Positions 1 to 5,876 of a DNA stretch of 19,866 bases are shown here, piece by piece; the stretch's first letter is position 1, and each line of letters opens with the position of its first letter. Location of the stretch: positions 1-19,866 of the forward strand of contig CASEEB010000139.1 of the NCBI GenBank assembly GCA_949286815.1. The letters are read 5' to 3'. The stretch is from an uncultured Eubacteriales bacterium (GTDB taxonomy: Bacteria; Bacillota; Clostridia; Oscillospirales; CAG-272). A model generated the notes under the pieces. The model was not told the origin of the DNA, searched no databases, and was given only the letters and a program-made list of their open reading frames with translations. The position numbers and the translations under genes are program-made.

Positions 1-38
1 GCTTAAGTGAAAAGTTTGTGAATTTTTTTGTTAGATAC

Positions 39-67
39 TTGTAAAATGTGAAAATTTCTGCTATAAT
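39..67 (+). promoter_or_regulatory. Sigma-A type promoter for the GH99-like gene
   Basis: A -35 box TTGTAA (39-44) and a perfect -10 box TATAAT (62-67) are separated by 17 bp. Transcription would start near 74, leaving a leader of about 50 nt before the ATG at 125. AAGGA at 111-115 is the ribosome site. The nagA promoter at 18482-18510 has the same hexamers and spacing. Confidence 0.75.
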
Positions 68-124
68 TAAACTTAATCTTCGTACTGTTTTTATGCGAAG
101 TAAACGCAGAAAGGATTTTCAGGG

Positions 125-2398
125 ATGAAAAAAACTATAATCGTGGCTTTAAGCCTTGTGCTTTGCATTGTTATGCTCTGTACGGTTGCTACGGCTCTGA
201 GCGGTTCGAGCCTGGTTAATTTATCGGAAGATTCCGGAAATGAAAACCTTGATCTGGACAACGATGCCGGTACGCTTAAGGTGACAACGAGTGAGGATGG
301 CTCACAGGTTACAATTTCGTATGATGTGAACGGCGAGACTCAGACATACACCGTTCCGAACAATGTCAACTATACAAGCGGAGGGTTTGCCGCTACCGAC
401 GACCTTGACAGAGCTCTGCCCAATTCGCTGACGACCGGGCTTTACGGCTCGAACGGCGAGCATTATGTCGGTATATTTTATTTTCTTTGGCAGGGCGAGC
501 ACGGCGACAGCGGAGTATACGACCTGCAGAAGATAATGGATACCTTTGGCGACGACGCGAAGGATGCTACAGCCAAGGACGAGGACGGAAACAGTCTGTA
601 CGGACCTGTCGGGGCTATGCACTGGTTTGCCGAGCCTCTTTACGGCTATTATTATGCTAAAGACGAATGGGTAACTCAAAAGCACATGGAGCTTTTGTCC
701 AATGCCAATGTTGACTTTTTGTATTTTGACGTGACAAACGGTTATACCTATCTCAATAACGCGCTTAAGGTTATGGAAATATGCCATAATCTCAACGAGC
801 AGGGGTATGACGCTCCCCAGGTTGTTTTCTATACGAACTCGGGTTCTGCGAATGTAATGAGGGAATTGTACAGAGAAATATACGGTAAGAATCTGTACCC
901 GGATACATGGTTTATGATTGACGGTAAGCCTACGATAGTAGGTGAAACCGGCGTTACCTACACAGGTACCGACGAGGAAGGCAACGATATAGAGGTCGAT
1001 CTTGACGAATTCTTTACTATTAAAGCCAATCAGTGGCCAAATGACCCTAATTTCAAAGTGAATGGTTGGCCTTGGATGGATTTTGAATGGCCGCAGAGAA
1101 TTTTCAAAGACGATAAAGGTAATAACAGCGCGATAAGCGTTTCTATTGCTCAGCATAACGGTACCGTAACTTTCAGTGATTCTTCGCTTTACGGTTCGTA
1201 CTTAAACCGTGGTCGCAGCTTCAATGCCAAAATTGCAAATAACAGAACAATGCGTCAGTACAGAACCGCGTTTGACAAGGACAATTCGCTGACGAATCAG
1301 GGACTGAATTTCCAGGCTCAGTGGGACAGAGCTATAGAGGCGGACGTTCCCTACATACTTGTTACGGGTTGGAACGAGTGGGTCGCGCAGCGCCAGAACG
1401 GAGCGGCACTCAGAGATGATGAGAAATTTGTATATTTTGTCGATACCGCTTCAATGGAATTCTCACGTGACGCGGAGATGATGAGAGGCGGATACTTTGA
1501 CAACTATTATATGCAGCTCATCTCCAATGTTCAGAGGCTTAAAGGCTCCGCGCCTGTGATCGTACAGGATTCCAGACGTCCGATTGACGTCAGCGGAGAA
1601 TTTACACAGTGGGATGATGTGCTTATTACGTATACCGACGTTGAGGGCGACAACGCGGACCGTAACGCTCCTTGCTTCGGAAACGGCACATATACCGATT
1701 CTACCGGAAGAAACGATATAGTAAGCGCAAAGGTAACAAGCGATTCTGAGAACATTTATTTCTATGTAAGCACCGCGGCTGATATTGTACCCGGTGACGG
1801 AAATTCTTCATGGATGCAGCTGTTTGTGAATACGGACAACGACGCAAACAACGGTTGGTACGGATATGACTATATTATTAATTACAGCACAAAAGACGAT
1901 ACGACAACAACTGTTGCAAAATGCAATACCTCTGACGGAACATATGGATTTGAGGTAGTTGGGGAAGTTTCTTATAAGGTGGAAGGAAACCAGATGATGG
2001 TTGCGGTTCCGCTTGAAACGCTTGGTATCACGGGATACAGAGAAATATATGTAGAGTTTAAGTGGGCTGACGCCGATGAAAATACTGTCTTCAACACTAT
2101 GGAATCTTTCTATGAGTTCGGCGACGCGGCTCCTCTCGGAAGACTCAATTGGATTTATCAGAATTATATTCCCGGTGTTTCCGAGATAGTTTATCCTGAG
2201 GATGAAACCACGGCTCCCGAAACTGAGACACCTACCGAAGAACCTACCGAAGAACCTACCGAAGCTGAAACTTCGACTGAAGCTCCCGAAGAGAGCGGTT
2301 GTAAGTCGGTAGCCGGAGGCGCGGCGATAATTCTGGTTTCCGCTCTTGGTTGTGTTATCTGCACTGTTGCAGCAAAGAAGAAAAAAGACAGAATTTAA
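125..2398 (+). CDS. Secreted, membrane-anchored GH99/WbsX-like glycoside hydrolase with CBM9-like domain
   Basis: This is a 757-residue surface protein. Residues 1-25 form a Lys-Lys plus hydrophobic signal peptide. From about residue 112 (HYVGIFYFLWQGEHGDSG) to about 470 lies a barrel-like region that I match to the GH71/GH99 and WbsX-like group. It contains G415-W-N-E-W419, the WNEW motif of those proteins, so E418 is a candidate functional acid. From about residue 488 (PIDVSGEFTQWDD) to about 680 the sequence resembles a CBM9-type beta-sandwich carbohydrate-binding domain. A Glu/Pro/Thr spacer with 12-bp coding repeats follows. The protein ends with a hydrophobic segment (about residues 730-751) and KKKKDRI, a sortase-independent C-terminal anchor. 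AAGGA 9 nt upstream supports the start. The gene has its own promoter and terminator and converges on the BMC operon, so no functional link is shown. The substrate is unknown (GH99 enzymes act on alpha-mannosides). Confidence 0.7.
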   Translation: MKKTIIVALSLVLCIVMLCTVATALSGSSLVNLSEDSGNENLDLDNDAGTLKVTTSEDGSQVTISYDVNGETQTYTVPNNVNYTSGGFAATDDLDRALPNSLTTGLYGSNGEHYVGIFYFLWQGEHGDSGVYDLQKIMDTFGDDAKDATAKDEDGNSLYGPVGAMHWFAEPLYGYYYAKDEWVTQKHMELLSNANVDFLYFDVTNGYTYLNNALKVMEICHNLNEQGYDAPQVVFYTNSGSANVMRELYREIYGKNLYPDTWFMIDGKPTIVGETGVTYTGTDEEGNDIEVDLDEFFTIKANQWPNDPNFKVNGWPWMDFEWPQRIFKDDKGNNSAISVSIAQHNGTVTFSDSSLYGSYLNRGRSFNAKIANNRTMRQYRTAFDKDNSLTNQGLNFQAQWDRAIEADVPYILVTGWNEWVAQRQNGAALRDDEKFVYFVDTASMEFSRDAEMMRGGYFDNYYMQLISNVQRLKGSAPVIVQDSRRPIDVSGEFTQWDDVLITYTDVEGDNADRNAPCFGNGTYTDSTGRNDIVSAKVTSDSENIYFYVSTAADIVPGDGNSSWMQLFVNTDNDANNGWYGYDYIINYSTKDDTTTTVAKCNTSDGTYGFEVVGEVSYKVEGNQMMVAVPLETLGITGYREIYVEFKWADADENTVFNTMESFYEFGDAAPLGRLNWIYQNYIPGVSEIVYPEDETTAPETETPTEEPTEEPTEAETSTEAPEESGCKSVAGGAAIILVSALGCVICTVAAKKKKDRI
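2231..2264 (+). repeat. 12-bp coding tandem repeat (PTEE spacer)
   Basis: The unit CCTACCGAAGAA occurs at 2231-2242 and 2243-2254, with a partial third copy at 2255-2264. It encodes Pro-Thr-Glu-Glu in the wall-spanning spacer before the C-terminal anchor. Copy number may vary between strains. Confidence 0.8.
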
Positions 2399-2462
2399 TT
2401 TGAATATGGAGTTGCTTTCAAATGATTCTTTGGAGGCAGCGCGTAACGTAATATAATAAAAG

Positions 2463-2507
2463 TCCAAGGTCTTTCTCGTCATTCGGTTGATTGACCTTGG
2501 ATTTTTT
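2463..2507 (+). terminator. Rho-independent terminator of the GH99-like gene
   Basis: Arms TCCAAGGTC (2463-2471) and GACCTTGGA (2493-2501) form a perfect 9-bp stem with a 21-nt loop, followed by six T (2502-2507). It lies 65 nt after the stop codon. An A-rich stretch before the stem could make it partly bidirectional. Confidence 0.8.
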
Positions 2508-2730
2508 GCGCGACTTTTCAGGCGGTTCTATGAATTTTTATTCTCATTATTAAAAAGCAGAGCTGTTGACGAAATATGTCATGTTATTTTTTAGTTTTTT
2601 ATTTACTGTAATGCCTTTAATTTGCTATAACCGCTGGTACTGTGCGATTGTAGTGTGGTACGATTTCAATCTTATAAACCGCAAATAATTTCAGGTAAAA
2701 AGTATATATGTTGCCGGATAATAAATTAAT
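2508..2730. other. AT-rich intergenic spacer between two convergent units
   Basis: With the flanking terminators this is part of the 368-nt gene-free stretch 2399-2766 between convergent genes. I see no coding potential, no repeat family and no convincing promoter in it. Confidence 0.5.
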
Positions 2731-2757
2731 AAAAAAGGAAGCGTATTGCTTCCTTTT
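2731..2757 (-). terminator. Terminator of the BMC operon
   Basis: Arms AAAAGGAAGC (2733-2742) and GCTTCCTTTT (2748-2757) pair perfectly over 10 bp around a 5-nt loop. Read on the minus strand, the stem starts 9 nt after the stop of the last operon gene (2767) and runs into six U (2736-2731). On the plus strand only four T follow, so it mainly serves the minus-strand operon. Confidence 0.85.
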
Positions 2758-2766
2758 AAATCCATA

Positions 2767-3201
2767 TTACATCAAGTAGTAAGGCATATCGTCTCCGATA
2801 CTTACTTTTTCATATTTTTCGTCTTCTTTATGCCCGATGACCTTTTCTACTGTTTCGGGGGCAATGTTCGACAATACGTTTGATTTTACGTTGACATTTT
2901 GCGGCACGTCTGTTGCGGTTTCAGCAGCCTTTTCTGCCGTTGTTGTAACCGCTGTTGCCTTTGCGGAACTTTTTGCGGCGCCATCGGCAGACGTTGTTTT
3001 TTTAGCTGATGACTTTGACGCGGCGCTGCCTGCATTTGACTTTCTTGAGGATGATTTTTTTGACGATGACGCGGTGCTTTCGGATTTCACCGCGGATTTT
3101 TTCTGCGAATCCGGGTTTGCAGCCTCGACTGCGGAAGACGATACAGTTTCCGTGTCCGGCTTAGCCACTCTTTTTTCGATACTGTCTTTACCTATCGGCA
3201 T
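2767..3201 (-). CDS. Small disordered Lys/Ser/Ala-rich protein, candidate partner of ParA (McdB-like)
   Basis: A 144-residue protein with no recognised domain. A short N-terminal segment (MPIGKDSIEKRVAKP) contains several basic residues. Residues about 18-100 are almost only Ser, Ala, Lys, Thr and Glu, a low-complexity region expected to be disordered. A more ordinary C-terminal end (about 101-144) includes NVLSNIAPETVEKVIG and finishes DDMPYYLM. The start is well supported: a full AGGAGG (3211-3216) lies 9 nt upstream. The first 14 nt overlap the end of the parA-like gene, indicating coupled translation. ParA partners often carry a basic N-terminal peptide that stimulates the ATPase. McdB proteins, which link McdA to carboxysomes, are disordered and encoded next to a ParA-type ATPase. 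An McdB-like role is inference from size, composition and position; I recognise no direct homologue. Confidence 0.65.
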   Translation of the reverse strand: MPIGKDSIEKRVAKPDTETVSSSAVEAANPDSQKKSAVKSESTASSSKKSSSRKSNAGSAASKSSAKKTTSADGAAKSSAKATAVTTTAEKAAETATDVPQNVNVKSNVLSNIAPETVEKVIGHKEDEKYEKVSIGDDMPYYLM

Positions 3202-3979
3202 ATTTTATTACCTCCTGTGCCAATTCCATATATTCCAAAGCCGCACGGCTGTTTTTTCTGTAAGCCATTACGGGCTTGCTTACATCCTGAGACCATTCTA
3301 CCGTGCTGTCTATTCTGATTATTGACTTAAAAAGTATGATGTTATCAAGTCCGGACAATGTTTCGACTGTCTGTTTGAAATAATTTTTTCTTTCACTTGC
3401 TTTGGTTATAGCGATTCCGAGTATTTCAAGTGACGGGGAGATAAGTTTTACCTGTTCATAAAATTCAAACATATTAGCAAGTCCGAACAGTCCCCAAGGT
3501 GAGGCCTCGACCGGTATGATCAAATAATCGGATGCGCACATAATATTCATTACCCAACATCCGAGCGTCGGCGGAGCGTCTATCAATATATAATCATAAT
3601 TTCCGGATTCTTTTACTTTCTGTAAACCTCGCCTTAAGATATATTCACGCTGCCATTTGGTAAAGAGTTGAAACTCAATACTGCTCATAAGGGTGGAAGA
3701 GGGAATTATATCAAGATTATCATATCCGGTGTGAATTATATAGTCATCTAAATCTTTCTGATCAATGACCGCCGAGTACAGATTTTTGTCGCTCTTTGCA
3801 AATTCAAGAGATTTTTCGTCGTCAAAGAAAGACAGGGTTAAATTCATCTGCATGTCACCGTCAATGAGCAGGACTTTTTTTCCCAGAATACTCATGGCAT
3901 ATCCGACATTAGCGCAGGTGGTGGACTTTCCGCTGCCGCCTTTGTTATTCGCAAAACAAATGGTTTTTGTCAGTGACAT
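3188..3979 (-). CDS. ParA/Soj-family ATPase, candidate microcompartment positioning protein (McdA-like)
   Basis: A 263-residue deviant-Walker ATPase. Walker A is KGGSGKST (residues 13-20) with the signature lysine K13. Walker A-prime is LLIDGDMQ (D40, D42) and Walker B is YILIDAPPTLG (D134). Length and motif order fit small ParA/Soj proteins without an N-terminal DNA-binding domain. SD GGAGG (3988-3992) lies 8 nt before the ATG. The gene follows the EutP-like gene by 18 nt and overlaps the disordered small gene downstream. No parB-like gene or parS-like repeat is visible. ParA-family ATPases distribute plasmids, chemosensory clusters and carboxysomes by moving over the nucleoid. Its place inside the BMC operon suggests that the compartment is the cargo. 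ATPase assignment is firm; the cargo is inferred. Confidence 0.88.
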   Translation of the reverse strand: MSLTKTICFANNKGGSGKSTTCANVGYAMSILGKKVLLIDGDMQMNLTLSFFDDEKSLEFAKSDKNLYSAVIDQKDLDDYIIHTGYDNLDIIPSSTLMSSIEFQLFTKWQREYILRRGLQKVKESGNYDYILIDAPPTLGCWVMNIMCASDYLIIPVEASPWGLFGLANMFEFYEQVKLISPSLEILGIAITKASERKNYFKQTVETLSGLDNIILFKSIIRIDSTVEWSQDVSKPVMAYRKNSRAALEYMELAQEVIKYADR

Positions 3980-3997
3980 AAAGCTAACCTCCGCAGC

Positions 3998-4426
3998 TCA
4001 ATCTCTGTTGAGATAATCAATAATTTCTTCCAATCCTTCTCCGGTGTATGAACTTACATAAAAAATCTTTTCACAGCCGCAATTGTTCATCCATCTCTCG
4101 GCGAGAGGAATATTGGCGTCGGGTTTGTCAATTCCCGTAATTATACCTACAACTTCTCTGTTTACAAGGCAGGTACAGTTTGGCGGAAAAACACAGAACG
4201 GTTCGTTCGCGCTTATTACAATTCCGACAATATCCGCCTCATAGGCATACAGCGCCAACGCGGCGCCAAGGTGATTTACCTCGGTATATTCGCCGGGGGT
4301 ATCAATAATAGTATCTGTATAATTAATATATTGTGTTTTACAGTAATGGAGCTGTTCCCCCTTCAATGCCTGAGTCAAAGTGGTTTTTCCCGCCGCGACA
4401 CGTCCCATGAGAATCAATTTTTTCAT
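3998..4426 (-). CDS. EutP/PduV-like P-loop NTPase
   Basis: A 142-residue small G-protein-like fold. P-loop GRVAAGKTT is at residues 8-16, G3 motif DTPGEY at 42-47, a TGID base-recognition motif at 97-100 and SSYTGEG at 125-131. This matches the EutP/PduV family of ethanolamine and propanediol compartment operons. PduV has been reported to associate with the Pdu shell through PduU and to affect compartment movement, so its position between an EutS/PduU-like shell gene and a ParA gene is suggestive. The protein starts directly at the first beta strand and has no N-terminal extension. Its ATG lies 1 nt after the stop of the upstream gene with no clear SD, so translational coupling is likely. The biochemical function is not settled even for characterised homologues. 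Confidence 0.85.
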   Translation of the reverse strand: MKKLILMGRVAAGKTTLTQALKGEQLHYCKTQYINYTDTIIDTPGEYTEVNHLGAALALYAYEADIVGIVISANEPFCVFPPNCTCLVNREVVGIITGIDKPDANIPLAERWMNNCGCEKIFYVSSYTGEGLEEIIDYLNRD

Positions 4427-4427
4427 C

Positions 4428-4799
4428 TTAGGTTCTTGTGACTTCGCATACCGAAAACTTCAAAGTATTTTTAAAGTATTCCGTAATTGCGTTAAAAGAA
4501 GCTTCCACTTTGGAAACAGAGCCGGTGATGATAAGAGTACCCGAAAACCTGTCTACGAACCCAAGCGTAGCCCCGGAAGATTTCAGCGCGATATCCGCCG
4601 TAATAACGGCGGTTTCGGCGGGACTTATCGTCAGCACTCCTATGGCGGCTTTTTCGTAGTCGAATTTCGGGTCAAGCCCCAGCTTCTGATAGAGAACAGG
4701 ATCAGGATTTGCTATTATGTGAGCCAGTGTAATCTGTCTTCCCGGAACAAGCTCCTGAACTATTCTCATTTTATCTTTCATTTCAAAATTATCTGACAT
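4428..4799 (-). CDS. EutS/PduU-like circularly permuted BMC-H shell protein
   Basis: A 123-residue shell protein. Segments VPGRQITLAHIIANP (18-32), IGVLTISPAETAVITADIAL (53-72) and GFVDRFSGTLIITGSV (80-95) match the EutS/PduU family, a permuted BMC domain whose hexamer carries an N-terminal beta-barrel over the pore. The frame is open 18 codons further upstream (to 4853), but those codons run through a strong RNA hairpin (4822-4844) and look nothing like the family, so I place the start at 4799. No canonical SD precedes 4799, so initiation may be weak or structure-dependent. The gene follows the activase by 155 nt and is followed by the EutP-like gene 1 nt later, the same pairing as pduU-pduV and eutS-eutP. 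Confidence 0.85.
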   Translation of the reverse strand: MSDNFEMKDKMRIVQELVPGRQITLAHIIANPDPVLYQKLGLDPKFDYEKAAIGVLTISPAETAVITADIALKSSGATLGFVDRFSGTLIITGSVSKVEASFNAITEYFKNTLKFSVCEVTRT

Positions 4800-4821
4800 A
4801 ATTATGACCGTTTCTTTCTTA

Positions 4822-4844
4822 CGCGGACTTTGTAAAAATCCGCG
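4822..4844 (-). other. RNA hairpin in the leader of the EutS-like gene
   Basis: On the minus strand the transcript folds CGCGGAUUUU / AAAGUCCGCG into a 10-bp stem (one G-U pair) with a 3-nt loop. It ends 22 nt before the chosen start at 4799. No U tract follows, so it is not a standard terminator. An mRNA-stability or initiation role for the last four genes is possible. Confidence 0.55.
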
Positions 4845-4954
4845 CATTTCCATATAAAGCAGGTTGCGCAGATTTTAAGAATACAACAGGGTACTTATTT
4901 ATTTAAAGAGCTATATCTGCAAATAAAAATATCCTGTCTGTGTTGTTTTTTTAC

Positions 4955-5752
4955 TTACCCTCCGATTTGAACCTTAAGCTTTGAAGAAGCGTTTTCAGCC
5001 GCTTGCAAAAGCATTTGCATATGTTCGTTTGAGGGAGGAGTCAAATGTGCCAGAGTATAGTCGCGTCCTATTCCCGCGTACTTGTCCTGTCCCAATCTGT
5101 GGTAAGGCAGAAGATGAAGCTCGGTAACATTGGGAAGAGAATCGGCAAATCTTGCGATAGCGGATATCTCTTCGGGTGTATCGTTGAATGTAGGTACTGT
5201 GGGAACTCTAATAATAAGGTGAGACGCGTTTTCTGCAATATATTTTGCGTTTTCAAGAATCAATTCATTTGATTGACTGGTAAATTCCTTATGCTTCGCG
5301 GAATTCATATGCTTCACGTCCATAAGCACATGGTCCACATGCGGAATAATTCTTTCTATTATTTCACGTTTCGCGAAAGCGGTTGTTTCAATGGCGGTAT
5401 TAAATCCGTATTCGTGAGCGGCTCTGAGCAACGCCTCAGAAAAATCAGGCTGCGACAGACACTCTCCGCCCGACAGCGTCATTCCGCCGCCGCTTCTGCG
5501 GTAATAAATCTCGTCTTTCCTTACTTCTGAAATGACTTCGCCCACGGTTACATCACTGCCGACCGTTTTGGTTTTTCCGGCGAGGGTCATTTCCTGTATT
5601 TTATATTCCTGAGATTCGGGGTTGCAGCACCATCTGCAGCGTAAAAAACAGCCTTTCAGAAATACTATGGTTCTGATACCGGGACCGTCGTGGATTGAGT
5701 AACGCTGTATGTCGAAAATTCGTCCCGGCTGTTCATATATATTTGAAGTCAT
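4955..5752 (-). CDS. Glycyl radical enzyme activase (radical SAM), single-cluster type
   Basis: A 265-residue S-adenosylmethionine radical enzyme expected to install the glycyl radical on the adjacent dehydratase. The CxxxCxxC motif is C35-FLR-C39-RW-C42. GGGMTLSGGE (88-97) is the SAM-binding GGE region, and LLPYHRLGQDKYAGIG (214-229) is the family C-terminal motif. Between C43 and C98 there is no cysteine. The ferredoxin-like insert with two extra 4Fe-4S clusters, present in many activases of this class (usually about 300 residues), is therefore absent and the protein has pyruvate formate-lyase-activase architecture. SD GGAGGA (5761-5766) is 8 nt upstream. A hairpin separates it from the dehydratase gene 124 nt upstream, which could lower activase expression. 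Confidence 0.92.
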   Translation of the reverse strand: MTSNIYEQPGRIFDIQRYSIHDGPGIRTIVFLKGCFLRCRWCCNPESQEYKIQEMTLAGKTKTVGSDVTVGEVISEVRKDEIYYRRSGGGMTLSGGECLSQPDFSEALLRAAHEYGFNTAIETTAFAKREIIERIIPHVDHVLMDVKHMNSAKHKEFTSQSNELILENAKYIAENASHLIIRVPTVPTFNDTPEEISAIARFADSLPNVTELHLLPYHRLGQDKYAGIGRDYTLAHLTPPSNEHMQMLLQAAENASSKLKVQIGG

Positions 5753-5792
5753 TAAGCGCTTCCTCCAAAAACTTATAACTTTTCTTTTAAAA

Positions 5793-5823
5793 TTTCCCGA
5801 TCGCCGCGCTGACGGTCGGGAAA
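5793..5823 (-). other. Intercistronic hairpin between dehydratase and activase genes
   Basis: Arms TTTCCCGA (5793-5800) and TCGGGAAA (5816-5823) form an 8-bp stem around a GC-rich 15-nt loop. On the minus strand only ATTTTAAAAG follows, so it is at most a weak terminator or a 3-prime stabiliser. A second small palindrome, ACAGAC-CT-GTCTGT, lies at 5834-5847. Confidence 0.45.
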
Positions 5824-5876
5824 CTGAAGCTTTACAGACCTGTCTGTTTAATATTTCGCGATAAAACTATATTAAA

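Noticed and set aside
302..1156. Minus-strand 284-codon ORF inside the GH99-like gene
   Set aside because: It has no recognisable domain or ribosome site and is fully covered by a plus-strand gene with signal peptide, motifs and promoter. It is an antisense shadow.
2837..3325. Plus-strand 162-codon ORF rich in Asp, Phe and Ala opposite the disordered gene
   Set aside because: Its composition is the antisense mirror of a Lys/Ser/Ala-rich coding region. It has no supporting ribosome site or domain, while the minus-strand gene has a perfect AGGAGG and operon context.
3188..3979. Chromosome or plasmid partition system
   Set aside because: No ParB-type protein, no parS-like repeats and no replication genes are nearby; the gene lies inside a BMC operon with a non-ParB partner.
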